From Firmicutes bacterium CAG:124 (GTDB lineage Bacteria; Bacillota; Clostridia; Oscillospirales; Oscillospiraceae): DNA of 26,997 bases. The notes under the pieces are model-generated. The model made no database searches. It was not told the DNA's origin and saw only the letters and a program-made list of their open reading frames with translations. The translations under genes were made by a program, and so were the position numbers. Positions 1-7,713 of this stretch are shown piece by piece. Position 1 is the first letter of the stretch, and every line of letters starts with the position of its first letter. The stretch is taken from contig HF990571.1 of assembly GCA_000432135.1 (NCBI GenBank), positions 1 to 26,997 of the forward strand, in the 5' to 3' direction.

Positions 1-688
1 AGATCTGGTTGGTCAGGACGGACTTGATCTTTCGTATCCCGTCCCGGTTCAGGTACGCCTGCCCCGGCGTTTTCGACCACGCCATCATGTGGACGTGCGG
101 GTGACCGCTCTCGTCGTGGAATGCCGCGTACCAGCGAAAATCCTCTGGCGGAATGTGCATCGCCTCCGCAATGTCGTTCCGGTGCGCCCGCAGCAGCGCC
201 CGCCATGCGTCCGCATGGTCGAACCCCAGCCGCTCCGCGTCCTCGCGCCGGAGCGAAATGATGTGCGTCCAGATGTTTCCGGTGCAGCTGTTCACCTCTG
301 CCATTGCCGCATTCAGGTCGACTGCATCCTCGTCACCGAACAGCCCATGTTCTCCCATCCGCTCCGCGCGAGGTCGGGTTGCGATGTACTTGGCATAGCC
401 GTCAAGCTCCTGCACCTTGCTCCAGTTTTCCTCCATCGCCAGCGTGAGAAACTGTGAGGCGTTGAACTTTGTCGGATGTGCCGCATAATCGCCGTATTCC
501 AGAAGCGTTTTCGTATCCGGAAAATCTTTCGTGAGCTTTTCGATGAGCTGCGTCTGCCGTTTCGTCGGCGGACGGTCGTCCGGCAAAATTTCTACCCGTT
601 CACGCGTGGCGATGTAGCGCAGATACCCGCCCGCCGGTTTTGCACTGCCGCCCTTGAAATACGGACTTTTGACGATCAATCTGGCCAT
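1..688 (-). CDS. MobP3-like conjugative relaxase, N-terminal part (cut by window edge)
   Basis: The first 229 codons are visible, and the gene runs off the left edge. A relaxase nicks one strand at oriT and pilots it during conjugation. The start beginning MARLIVKSPYFKGG, the motif YLRYIATRERVEILPDDRPP (residues 22-41) and the C-terminal visible block HDESGHPHVH (191-200), with three metal-binding histidines, match the Firmicutes MobP3-type relaxases. A tyrosine near residue 22-25 is a candidate nucleophile. The ATG at 688 overlaps the stop of the upstream ribbon-helix-helix gene by 13 nt, which implies one leftward operon. Family-level assignment is firm; the subfamily name rests on recall of sequence style. 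Confidence 0.85.
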   Translation of the reverse strand, partial: MARLIVKSPYFKGGSAKPAGGYLRYIATRERVEILPDDRPPTKRQTQLIEKLTKDFPDTKTLLEYGDYAAHPTKFNASQFLTLAMEENWSKVQELDGYAKYIATRPRAERMGEHGLFGDEDAVDLNAAMAEVNSCTGNIWTHIISLRREDAERLGFDHADAWRALLRAHRNDIAEAMHIPPEDFRWYAAFHDESGHPHVHMMAWSKTPGQAYLNRDGIRKIKSVLTNQI

Positions 689-1092
689 TCGTCAAACGGC
701 TCCTGTGTGCGGAGCTTCTGCTCCAGCCGGAGCTGCCCATTGGTGCGCTTCACGTCATTGACGCTTTTTGCGCGCTGCTTCCGCAGCACCGATTCATCCA
801 GATTTACGCACTCCGCCAGTATGCTCAGCCCCATGTCCAGCTCCACGGCCTGCTTGAACAGCAGGGATGAGATCCGCTGCTCCAAAAGCTGCAATCTTCC
901 GTCAATGGCTGACTGGACTGCCCGCGGAAGCATCGCGCTTGTACCCGCCGCCAGATGATCCGCGTAATAATTCACGGCACGTTCCAGAAATTCATTCTTG
1001 CTCCGGCAACCATCCTGCCGGTACCAATGCTCCAGCTTTTCCGCCGTCTCCGGCGACATCCGGAAATTTAATCTGTTTTCTTCCTTGTTCAT
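676..1092 (-). CDS. Ribbon-helix-helix relaxosome accessory protein (MobC-like)
   Basis: This is a 138-residue protein. Residues about 6-43 (RLNFRMSPETAEKLEHW, then CRSKNEFLERAVNYY) have the strand-helix-helix pattern of MetJ/Arc-type DNA-binding proteins. The rest is mostly helical and charged. The ATG at 1092 was chosen because a GGAGG lies 5-9 nt upstream; a longer frame exists but has no such site. The gene sits directly upstream of and overlaps the relaxase, and follows the putative oriT. By analogy with MobC-type proteins it likely binds oriT and helps the relaxase. The role is inferred from context; the fold assignment is fairly safe. Confidence 0.75.
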   Translation of the reverse strand: MNKEENRLNFRMSPETAEKLEHWYRQDGCRSKNEFLERAVNYYADHLAAGTSAMLPRAVQSAIDGRLQLLEQRISSLLFKQAVELDMGLSILAECVNLDESVLRKQRAKSVNDVKRTNGQLRLEQKLRTQEPFDEWPD

Positions 1093-1530
1093 AAGCCTCC
1101 ATTCTGCGCACTGGCACGCCGGAATCCCTTGAACCGTCTGCGTTTGCGGGATTCCTGATGCCAGCCGCGCGTAATTTTCTCCAAACAGGCGCCAATCGCA
1201 GCGCCTGCGCAACCCCTTGATACAGTCCGCACTGCGGGCTGTTGTGAACAGGAAAAGCGTCGTTTTCGACGCCATCCGTTTATCCTGCTTTCTCGCCGCG
1301 GCGTCCAAAATCCCTCGATTTTGACCATTTTCAGCGTTTTTCCGCATTTGCCGCAAGCGGCAGGTCTCGTCCATTCCGCCGCATTTCCTCTTTCGACCGA
1401 ACCCGCTGCGCTGGAATTCGGTCGAATTTCCCGTTCTCCCGCACGTCGGCGCAGCGTCCGGCTTTTTGGCTTCCGGTGGGTAACGCGCTCGGCTGTGTCC
1501 GGAAAATCGGACACATCCGCCACACGCGGC
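1093..1530. other. Hairpin-rich non-coding region, candidate oriT
   Basis: This 438-bp stretch holds no credible gene. It lies between the HTH gene and the relaxosome genes, the usual place for oriT. Perfect inverted repeats visible on the + strand are GCGTCG/CGACGC with a TTTT loop (1257-1272), TTCGACCGAA/TTCGGTCGAA (1392-1401 and 1417-1426), and TGTGTCCG/CGGACACA with a GAAAAT loop (1494-1515). Several such repeats near a relaxase gene are typical of oriT. The nick site cannot be located by eye. Confidence 0.5.
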
Positions 1531-1980
1531 TCACGCGGGTGGACAGGCGTTTTTCTGCTGCGCCTGTTGGAACGCTTCCAACCGCTTTCGGATGCGTTCC
1601 TGCTCGCATTCCGCATCCAGCTTTGCAAGCTTTTGCTCGTAAAACTGCTGGATGGGGAGCTGAATGGGCAGGAGCGTGTACAGAAGACTCCCGTTCTGCT
1701 TGCGTCCGTCCTGCGTAATGATCGTCGTTCGTTCCGTCTTGATGAGGCCGCGCTCGACCAGCTCCGCAACATATTTTCGCACGGTGTTCGGACTCATATT
1801 GACTGCGCTCCCAATCGTTCTGTAGCTTGCATGGCACTGATACGTCATCCGATCCTCGATGTACATCAGGTAGCTGTAGACCGCCAACGCGCCCGGTGAA
1901 AGACCGAGGGCGAAAACCTCATTCGGCAGAGGGAAGTAGTTTTTGATTGGATCGCGCGACGTGTAATACTTATTCCTCAT
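1531..1980 (-). CDS. Winged-HTH protein of the mobile element
   Basis: The protein has 149 residues and starts MRNKYYTSRDPIKNYFPLPN. The section GLSPGALAVYSYLMYIEDR, then TIGSAVNMSPNTVRKYVAEL and VERGLI, is a winged helix-turn-helix like those in replication-initiator N-termini and GntR-like regulators. A basic, glutamine-rich tail follows. Starts further upstream lie inside the excisionase-like gene, and the start at 1980 overlaps that gene's last 11 nt, so the two are probably translationally coupled. Proteins of this type commonly sit beside excisionase genes in Clostridia conjugative elements. The exact role, regulator or replication helper, is unknown. Confidence 0.7.
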   Translation of the reverse strand: MRNKYYTSRDPIKNYFPLPNEVFALGLSPGALAVYSYLMYIEDRMTYQCHASYRTIGSAVNMSPNTVRKYVAELVERGLIKTERTTIITQDGRKQNGSLLYTLLPIQLPIQQFYEQKLAKLDAECEQERIRKRLEAFQQAQQKNACPPA

Positions 1981-2203
1981 GCGCGCCTCCCGTCTGTCGC
2001 TCCACCCAGAGACGAAACTGCTCCTTCGGTACGACAAGCCGGCTGCCGATCCGCAGAGACGGGAAGCCATCCTCATGCAGAAGCTCGTAGGCGCTCGACG
2101 GCGATATGCCCAGCGTGCGGGAGACAAGCTGCGCGTTTAGAAACAGCGGCAGCTCGTCAAAATTTTTGATGCTTGATGTGTTCAATGTCTTTTTTACCTC
2201 CAT
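1970..2203 (-). CDS. Excisionase-family small HTH protein
   Basis: This is a 77-residue protein. The section LVSRTLGISPSSAYELLHEDGFPSLRIGSRLVVPKEQFRLWVE (about residues 27-69) is the MerR-like winged HTH of excisionase-family (HTH_17) proteins: a helix-turn-helix followed by the wing IGSRLVVPKE. Such proteins bend DNA at attachment sites or control element genes. A GGAGGT lies just upstream of the ATG at 2203. It opens a leftward operon with the winged-HTH gene. No integrase gene is in the window, so a role in excision is inferred from family and context. Confidence 0.75.
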   Translation of the reverse strand: MEVKKTLNTSSIKNFDELPLFLNAQLVSRTLGISPSSAYELLHEDGFPSLRIGSRLVVPKEQFRLWVERQTGGAHEE

Positions 2204-2510
2204 CTGATTTTAGAAATTTCAGAGAAAAAACTTGCGTTTCGGAGGTTTCTCTGTTAAAGTTAACACAGTTGCAGTCCGTGTTTTCCGAAACGCGGCGCGC
2301 CGTCCGACTGTTGCAGCAGCCGGACGGTTTTTTTCTTTTCCTGTTACCATCCTCCATACCCGTTCCTGCCCTGCGGCCTTTTGTTGACGCACACAGCGTT
2401 GGCTTCGCCTTGGTATGCTGGCTGCTCTTGCAGCGTCGCGGCATACTTCCCCGGCGAGTATCGTCTTTGGAGATGGGTGTGAAATTTTCAAGGTACAGGG
2501 CAACTTTCCG
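2204..2510. other. Structured intergenic region upstream of the excisionase-like gene
   Basis: There is no gene in this stretch. A perfect 10-bp inverted repeat, GCGTTTCGGA (2234-2243) and TCCGAAACGC (2284-2293), encloses a second palindrome TGTTAAAGTTAACA (2252-2265). It could be an operator or fold as a leader RNA of the leftward operon. A + strand terminator lies at 2300-2334. The rest (2340-2510) shows nothing recognisable. Confidence 0.5.
2300..2334 (+). terminator. Rho-independent terminator
   Basis: CCGTCCG (2300-2306) pairs with CGGACGG (2321-2327), with an inner CTG/CAG pairing, followed by seven T. No + strand gene lies upstream within the window, so it either blocks read-through into the cargo or ends a short untranslated transcript. 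Confidence 0.75.
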
Positions 2511-2562
2511 TTGACAAGCTGTCTATGCGGTGCTAGACTATGATAAAATAATTTAGACAGCT
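2511..2562 (+). promoter_or_regulatory. Promoter with overlapping 9-bp inverted repeat
   Basis: TTGACA (2511-2516), a 17-bp spacer and TAGACT (2534-2539) preceded by TGC form a sigma-A promoter with an extended -10. AGCTGTCTA (2517-2525) and TAGACAGCT (2554-2562) form a perfect inverted repeat that starts at the -35 box and ends past the -10 box. That is the arrangement of a repressor operator. It drives the gene at 2651. Confidence 0.7.
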
Positions 2563-2650
2563 TTCTGGTTTTAAGGTAGCATAGCCCTATTCGTTTGTCA
2601 AGACTATTTCATTTACAATTTACAATTAGTCCATATTTGAGGTGACGACC

Positions 2651-3610
2651 ATGTGGTATGCAAAGATGTATTTCTCCGGTGAGAAGGAGTTTTTTGAAAA
2701 CGATGCGTTCGGAATGCAGGGGCTGCCGTCCAAGCAGCTGGAACTTCCGTTTTTGGAAAGTCTGCTGACGTTTCTGGAACTGGACGAAAAAGAAATCACG
2801 CCGATGCTGGAACGCATCAGCGTGAATTGGGAACGCTTCGTTGAGAGCCGCGCCCGTGAAGCGTATACAGCCGCGATGGTGGAGCTCGGTGTGCTGGCCG
2901 AGAAGCACATTTATCTTCGCCTTTTATATACGCGCAGCTTCGGCTGTTTTTCCGTAAATGGCTACGATCAAGCGGAAATTCAGGCGATTGCTTTGGACTT
3001 AAAGGAGTTTGCAAAGCAGTTTTCAGAGACAAGGAAGCAGGTCGAGAAGTTTTTTGAATGCGTGCTGGACGTGGATTCTGCCGGTCGAGAACCACAGAAG
3101 CAGGCGGCGAAAAACTACCATTACGACCAGCCGAGAAATCCGGAACTGTTCCGATTTAAGCCGATCCCGCTGAGCTTTGAACCGGTCGAGCCGGGCCGGT
3201 GCGCGCCTGTTTTATACTCGTCCGCCGTGCGCGACATGATCGACTATTCGCTGCGAAGCTGCGTCGAGCGCGGCGTGACCGTGCGCCGCTGCAAGAACTG
3301 CGGCCGCTGGTTCCCGCAGACCGGCCGTGTGAGCGCAGAGTATTGCGAGCGCCCCGTGAAGTACGGCGAACAGCGCTGCCGTGAGATCGGCGCGTTCCGC
3401 CAGTGGACGAAAAAGCAGACCGATGACCCTATTTTCAAGGCATACCGCAAGGAGTACAAAAAGCGCTTTGCATGGATCAAGGCCGGCCGCATCACCGACG
3501 AGCAGTTTTATGCCTGGAGCGAGAAAGCCAGAGAAGAAAAGAAAAAATGCGACCGCGAGATCATCTCGCTGGATGAGTTCCAGCAGTGGCTCCGCGACTC
3601 GAAAATATGA
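2651..3610 (+). CDS. DUF6076 domain protein with zinc finger
   Basis: The protein has 319 residues and unknown function. The N-terminal 150 residues are helical. The C-terminal part has CKNCGRWFPQTGRVSAEYC, then C-x7-C-type spacing and FKAYRKEYKKRFAWIKAG, then a charged helix ending in LDEFQQWLRDSKI, which is the pattern of DUF6076 proteins of Clostridia. The cysteines suggest a structural zinc site and possible nucleic-acid binding. The ATG at 2651 is preferred because GAGGTG lies 6 nt upstream; the GTG at 2642 overlaps that site. It is a single-gene unit with its own promoter and terminator, a common cargo gene of mobile elements. Confidence 0.8.
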   Translation: MWYAKMYFSGEKEFFENDAFGMQGLPSKQLELPFLESLLTFLELDEKEITPMLERISVNWERFVESRAREAYTAAMVELGVLAEKHIYLRLLYTRSFGCFSVNGYDQAEIQAIALDLKEFAKQFSETRKQVEKFFECVLDVDSAGREPQKQAAKNYHYDQPRNPELFRFKPIPLSFEPVEPGRCAPVLYSSAVRDMIDYSLRSCVERGVTVRRCKNCGRWFPQTGRVSAEYCERPVKYGEQRCREIGAFRQWTKKQTDDPIFKAYRKEYKKRFAWIKAGRITDEQFYAWSEKAREEKKKCDREIISLDEFQQWLRDSKI

Positions 3611-3613
3611 AAC

Positions 3614-3648
3614 TACGCGGCCGGTAACTTGCCGGTCGCGTATTCTTT
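3614..3648 (+). terminator. Terminator between convergent genes
   Basis: TACGCG-G-CCGG (3614-3624) pairs with CCGG-T-CGCGTA (3632-3642), followed by TTCTTTG. It lies 4 nt after the DUF6076 stop and faces the convergent glycosylase-like gene. Its distal part merges into the dispersed repeat at 3641. Confidence 0.7.
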
Positions 3649-3677
3649 GTCTATAGCGAGTGAGGATTTGAGTTGCT
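3641..3677 (+). repeat. Dispersed hairpin repeat, copy A
   Basis: It begins TATTCTTTGTCTATAGCG and ends GATTTGAGTTGCT. It shares its first 17 bases and its last 10 with copy D (13614-13652), and is close to copy C (12126-12165). All copies lie between genes in the same orientation. Confidence 0.65.
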
Positions 3678-3683
3678 GGGCGC

Positions 3684-4436
3684 TCAGGTTACGCAGAGAA
3701 AAGGTACGATTTTTGCCCAATCCTGTATCTGTTTATTGAGAGATGCTTTTTCATTTGTTCCGCGATTGCGGTTCAGCGTACCCATAACGCCGCAGTGCGC
3801 AAACGCAAAAACGAACGCGGTTTCGTCATCACAAAGATGGATTTGAACAGGGTTTTCACTGCTTTCGATGAATCGATTATAGTTTCGTATGACCGGTAGC
3901 CGCTGCAATCCAAGCGCACGAAGCGTACACCGAAAGGTATCCTTACCCAAACAGAGTAGTACACGCGGATGTATGATATCAACCAATCTGCGAAAGAACG
4001 GTGCATCCGCATTGGCCCAAGCTGTTTTGAAACCGCCGCTCGTTCCTTGCAATCTGTAGCCCATTACGAGATTTGTAAAGAACAAATTCGGATTGTCAGA
4101 TAAAATATCAAAACCAATTGTGCGGAATAGCTGAATTAGATTTCTATCTGTAATACTGTCATTTCCGCGCATATAGCTTACAGCTTTCCCACAGTTCATG
4201 TCGCATACGTTTTTCATGGTTGCAACGGAAGGCGTATCCCAAGGGCAGCCCCAATCCTGACCGACCAGCATGATATCCGCATCTAAGTGTCCGCGCCCTT
4301 GCCAGTACGCCCATAGATTGATTTCTTTACATTCCTCGCACCATCGGAGTTCACGGCTTTCAGACAGATATGCCTTCTGGACATCGGCAATCAGTTCTTG
4401 ATATTGTATTTCTTTTGATACGGTGTCGTTTTTCAT
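3684..4436 (-). CDS. Uracil-DNA-glycosylase superfamily protein
   Basis: The protein has 250 residues. ADIMLVGQDWGCPWDTPS (53-70) is the superfamily's first motif (GQDP/GQEP-like), LFFTNLVMG lies mid-protein, and FAHCGVMGTLNRNRG (212-226) resembles the histidine-containing last motif, with candidate catalytic His214. A CxxC pair (33, 36) near the N-terminus may bind metal. These enzymes remove uracil or related bases from DNA, but this divergent member may act on another lesion or act in defence. The ATG at 4436 follows the upstream stop by 1 nt without its own ribosome site, so translation is coupled. It is the last gene of a leftward operon. Confidence 0.7.
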   Translation of the reverse strand: MKNDTVSKEIQYQELIADVQKAYLSESRELRWCEECKEINLWAYWQGRGHLDADIMLVGQDWGCPWDTPSVATMKNVCDMNCGKAVSYMRGNDSITDRNLIQLFRTIGFDILSDNPNLFFTNLVMGYRLQGTSGGFKTAWANADAPFFRRLVDIIHPRVLLCLGKDTFRCTLRALGLQRLPVIRNYNRFIESSENPVQIHLCDDETAFVFAFAHCGVMGTLNRNRGTNEKASLNKQIQDWAKIVPFLCVT

Positions 4437-4437
4437 A

Positions 4438-4782
4438 TCATTTATTTCTGAATTCTGCCCGGTCTGAGATCTTCCCCAACCGCACCAGACGCGCGGCTAA
4501 GCTGCCCTCCGAGCGTTTGAAGTAGGCGCACATTTCCTTTTTGCTGCCTCCGGCATCGAACATCTGGCAGAGGACCGCGTCGTCTGCATCGTTCCAGGGT
4601 TTGCCCGCATTTTCGGGCTGCGGCTTCGGTGGCTTTCCTGGAAGCGCCTTCAGAACACAGTGAAATGCCCGAATGATTTCAGCCTTGTTGCACACATGAT
4701 TCTCCGGCAGAACCTCGCCTGTCAGCGGATCAACGCCGTCTGCCAAGCCGGATAACAGTTCTTTTGCTCGTAGTAGATCCAT
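4438..4782 (-). CDS. Small protein with LADGVDPLTGE motif and SANT/HTH-like C-terminus
   Basis: The protein has 114 residues. The N-terminal block MDLLRAKELLSGLADGVD, then PLTGEVLPENHVCNKAEIIRAF, is a conserved motif I associate with bacterial proteins linked to DNA handling. The C-terminal KPWNDADDAVLCQMFDAG, then KKEMCAYFKRSEGSLAARLVRLG, has the tryptophan and three-helix spacing of a Myb/SANT-like DNA-binding domain. The start at 4782 is preceded by GGAGG; an upstream ATG at 4809 lies inside the preceding gene. It is 11 nt from the upstream gene and 1 nt from the glycosylase-like gene. The function is not established. Confidence 0.6.
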   Translation of the reverse strand: MDLLRAKELLSGLADGVDPLTGEVLPENHVCNKAEIIRAFHCVLKALPGKPPKPQPENAGKPWNDADDAVLCQMFDAGGSKKEMCAYFKRSEGSLAARLVRLGKISDRAEFRNK

Positions 4783-4793
4783 AAAATAGCCTC

Positions 4794-5762
4794 CTAGCCA
4801 TTCTCCCACTCATCCCACGCTTCGTCCTCATCTTCATACCAATCCTGATTATCTTCCCAAAGGTCTTCCGGATTATCATAATCATCCCGGACGCTTCCGG
4901 AATTGCTGCCGCCCGATGTACTCGGTGGTGTCCACGGAGAGGCAGAGTTTGGACGTCCGATGGGCGTTTCATAATATGTAAAGGCATAAATGACTTCTGT
5001 ATACTCACCCTTTGGCTGATGAGAATGACAGTATGCTACGGTCTGTCCCTCACTGTTATACCAATGCAAGATTTTGTATCGTCTATGGACATCCATGCTG
5101 TCATAGAACTGACATTTTTCGGTTTTAGTAGGCGATCCGATTGACGTGTACTTCAAGCAACTCACAGGCATACCATCCACAGGCAGTTTTCCGGAATACT
5201 GATCTTTCAGACTTTGCTCCCGCTTCGCGGCATTCTCCGCAGCGATGCGTTGACGCTCGGCTTCCTCGGCGGCGTCCTTCTCTGCCTTATAGCCCTTGAC
5301 GCGGGTTTCCAGCGCGTCAACATCCTGCTGCCAGCTCGTGTCATATTGCAGCGTGATGTCTGCCAACTCATCCTGTCCGCCCGCATAGTCGATCCTGTCT
5401 TTGTACATACCGGCGTATTTGCAGTAGACAGATAGCGATGCCGCATCCCGATACCCGGAAAGCGCAGAGAAGCCCTGTTCGGCAGAAGTGTAATTGCCGT
5501 TTGACAGCTCTTGCAGGGCTGCGTCATAAGCTGCTGCTCTCTGCTTATTGCGGCTTGAGACGGAAATAGAGACCCACGCGATCACGGCTACTGCCAGAAC
5601 TGCCGCGATGAGCTTTCCAAGCGGAAACGGCTTCTTTGACAGCGTAGATTTCTTTTCTGTTATTTCTGGCTCTGTCGGCGTCTGGCTGACGATCGGCGGT
5701 GTGATTGCCGATTGTACAGTCGGCGCAGACTTCTGCGGATTTGCGGTCGGTGCGGACTGCAC
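4794..5762 (-). CDS. Membrane-anchored C-terminal part of a frameshifted zinc-ribbon protein
   Basis: The frame gives 322 residues from a GTG at 5762. It opens with a Pro/Thr/Ser-rich linker (1-48), then one membrane helix (about 49-70), then AAYDAALQELSNGNYTSAEQ and a helical repeat resembling tetratricopeptides, a charged coiled region (about 155-190), and an acidic tail rich in D, E and W. The frame is open upstream of the GTG and continues the linker of the preceding gene in a -1 frame. The best reading is that this is the second half of one ~850-residue protein broken by a one-base deletion. Internal initiation at the GTG is possible but no good ribosome site is seen. Confidence 0.6.
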   Translation of the reverse strand: MQSAPTANPQKSAPTVQSAITPPIVSQTPTEPEITEKKSTLSKKPFPLGKLIAAVLAVAVIAWVSISVSSRNKQRAAAYDAALQELSNGNYTSAEQGFSALSGYRDAASLSVYCKYAGMYKDRIDYAGGQDELADITLQYDTSWQQDVDALETRVKGYKAEKDAAEEAERQRIAAENAAKREQSLKDQYSGKLPVDGMPVSCLKYTSIGSPTKTEKCQFYDSMDVHRRYKILHWYNSEGQTVAYCHSHQPKGEYTEVIYAFTYYETPIGRPNSASPWTPPSTSGGSNSGSVRDDYDNPEDLWEDNQDWYEDEDEAWDEWENG

Positions 5763-7327
5763 AGGCGGAACTGCGCGCCTCGATTCAGTCGTGCTGGCGC
5801 GGCTGCCTGCTTCGGAGCAGGATGCTGCGGCTTTGTGCGTTCCGGAAAGGCTGTCCGTTCAGACTTGCGGAGCACAAATTTCGCCTTCTCCGGCGGATAT
5901 GGCGCATTCTGTGTACTGCAAACGAACACCTCTGTCACCAGAGCAAGCTTTTCTGCTTGATGATCGCCGATCGGAACGACTACAAAATCGCCTGCTTTCA
6001 GCGAAATTCCCCCGGTCAGATAGGCATATGTCGCTCCATCCTCCTTGAACTGCACATTGCAGAACTGATAATAGCTTTCGCCAGTCGGCTTTTTCTGTGT
6101 GCTGACGGGCTGTCTTGCAAGTGCACGGGCAGGTGGCTTTGTGCGTTTTGAAGAAGGTGCAGCCGCAAGGACCTGTGTATACCGCTTCCTCCACTGCTCC
6201 TCCAGACAGGGATTTTTCAGTGCAAGGTCCATACAATGCCGCGCCAGCGTTTCCTCCCCACAATCCCGACAGATCTCCAGAACACTGAACTGCAATCTGC
6301 CGAGGTACGCGCTCTCAAAAATCTGCGACACAAACCGCGCATCCTCCAACGCGACCAAAAGCGGAAGCGCCTGATCGTCCGTTGGAGACTCCAGCCAATC
6401 CCAGTCCGGGAGAAGTTTTTCGGCAGTTTTGGCGTTGGTTTTCAGATTCGGCTCTGCGATATCCAGAAGCCGGCGCCACATCTCCATCCCTTTTTCCGGG
6501 TCGTCTGCAAACACATCATCCAGAACACGTTCCCACGACAATTCATCGAAATCCTCGGCGGTTTCATGCGGGACTTCCTCCGGATATTCGACCAACAAAA
6601 TCTCGCGGCAAATATCCTCGTAGTCCGGAAACTTGCCCTGCGCCAAGAGGCGTTTTGCGCGCTCTACGTCCGGATGCAGCAGCACTTTGTTCTGCCAATG
6701 GGTGTGATAGGCTTCTTCCAGCGTATTCCGGTAGTCCTGCGCTTCGCCCATTTCCTCATCCTTTTTCCCGCCGAAGTAGGCATAGACAGAGGATAATTCA
6801 GAGAAAAGTTCAAACAAGCCGTCCGGATCGACGTGGTTATAATAGTCTTCCACCGGGCGCGTCGAGAGCAATTCCGTCCAGAACGTGCCGCAGTCCGCTT
6901 CGGAAAGGGCAGCTTCTTCACAGAACAGAACGCCGCGTTTTGCATCGCGCATGATCTCCTCTGCGCTTTCGCCCAGATTTAGGTCAGTGGTCGTAGTCAG
7001 AAAAGTCCGCAGTTCCGCCGCCTTTTTCTCGTCCGGCAAAGCTCCTGCGTGCTGGATTCCGGCTGAGATATGGTACAGCAGCACTTTTCCGAGAAGCTGA
7101 GAAAGCACGGTGTTCTTGGGCGCAAGCTGCCCCAGCGCCTTTTTCAAATCGCTCCACGTTTCGGGTAGATCGACGTGATAGACGAAGGAGAGGGTCAACG
7201 TGATCTGTGCCGTATTCTGTGACTTTTTTTTCGGTGTTCTTTGCAGACTTCCAAAGTCTCCGCACCAGCCGCATTCCCAAGATGACCCACGTATCATAAC
7301 CGGACTTCCGCACCACGGACAGTTCAT
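5660..7327 (-). CDS. Zinc-ribbon protein, N-terminal part of a frameshifted gene
   Basis: The protein starts MNCPWCGSPVMIRG; Cys 3, 6, 19 and 22 form a zinc ribbon. A long acidic helical region (about 60-410) follows, then a small beta-rich domain (about 430-505) with the motifs YYQFCNVQF, LKAGDFVVVPIG and KAKFVLRKSE. After PKQAAAPA (near 5800) the frame becomes arginine-rich and unlike the natural linker, while the -1 frame continues with a Pro/Thr-rich linker into the membrane part at 5762. The ATG at 7327 has GGAAGGTGA 7-8 nt upstream. It is first in the operon with the SANT-like and glycosylase-like genes. Its function is unknown; the layout suggests a membrane-linked sensor or scaffold. 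Confidence 0.6.
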   Translation of the reverse strand: MNCPWCGSPVMIRGSSWECGWCGDFGSLQRTPKKKSQNTAQITLTLSFVYHVDLPETWSDLKKALGQLAPKNTVLSQLLGKVLLYHISAGIQHAGALPDEKKAAELRTFLTTTTDLNLGESAEEIMRDAKRGVLFCEEAALSEADCGTFWTELLSTRPVEDYYNHVDPDGLFELFSELSSVYAYFGGKKDEEMGEAQDYRNTLEEAYHTHWQNKVLLHPDVERAKRLLAQGKFPDYEDICREILLVEYPEEVPHETAEDFDELSWERVLDDVFADDPEKGMEMWRRLLDIAEPNLKTNAKTAEKLLPDWDWLESPTDDQALPLLVALEDARFVSQIFESAYLGRLQFSVLEICRDCGEETLARHCMDLALKNPCLEEQWRKRYTQVLAAAPSSKRTKPPARALARQPVSTQKKPTGESYYQFCNVQFKEDGATYAYLTGGISLKAGDFVVVPIGDHQAEKLALVTEVFVCSTQNAPYPPEKAKFVLRKSERTAFPERTKPQHPAPKQAAAPARLNRGAQFRLCSPHRPQIRRSLRRLYNRQSHRRSSARRRQSQK

Positions 7328-7476
7328 ATTGCGCTCACCTTCCTTTATGATACAGAAGTGAACTGATAGCAAATCTTTTTCATATTCTTTGCTCAGTTTC
7401 GTTCAGTCAACTGTGTCACATCAATGATTGCGGTTGTATTTTTGCCCTGTTATCGCTATCAGCGTTTATTAGTTTA

Positions 7477-7505
7477 ATTATACCAGCTTTTATTTGGAAA
7501 TTCAA
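7477..7505 (-). promoter_or_regulatory. Promoter of the zinc-ribbon operon
   Basis: On the minus strand TTGAAT (7505-7500), a 17-bp spacer and TATAAT (7482-7477) match the sigma-A consensus well. Transcription would start near 7470 and run into the gene at 7327. Confidence 0.75.
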
Positions 7506-7703
7506 GAAAACGATAGAACTGTGTATTTTTGAAAACAAAAGAGACGTTCTTATCTTTGTTTATTGCCGCGCAAATTCTGTATCTCAAGGCGTATGAATTA
7601 TGCTGTTTACTACGCGAAAATTCTATGCTATTCGTACCGAATGAGCAAACATTTTAGTTTTTAACGCAGCATCTTTAGAAGTACGCTTTATTGGACACTT
7701 CAT

Positions 7704-7713
7704 GTGCTATGAT
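7704..7713 (+). promoter_or_regulatory. Extended -10 promoter of the DnaQ-like gene
   Basis: TGTGC directly followed by TATGAT (7708-7713) makes an extended -10 element; no good -35 box is seen. It overlaps the in-frame ATG at 7702, which therefore cannot be the start codon. Confidence 0.5.

Noticed and set aside
1089..1837. Several frames across the relaxosome intergenic region
   Set aside because: They are arginine-rich translations without families; the region has the hairpins expected of oriT.
5760..5870. Programmed -1 frameshift in the zinc-ribbon gene
   Set aside because: No X-XXY-YYZ slippery heptamer is visible in the frame overlap, so a simple deletion is more likely.
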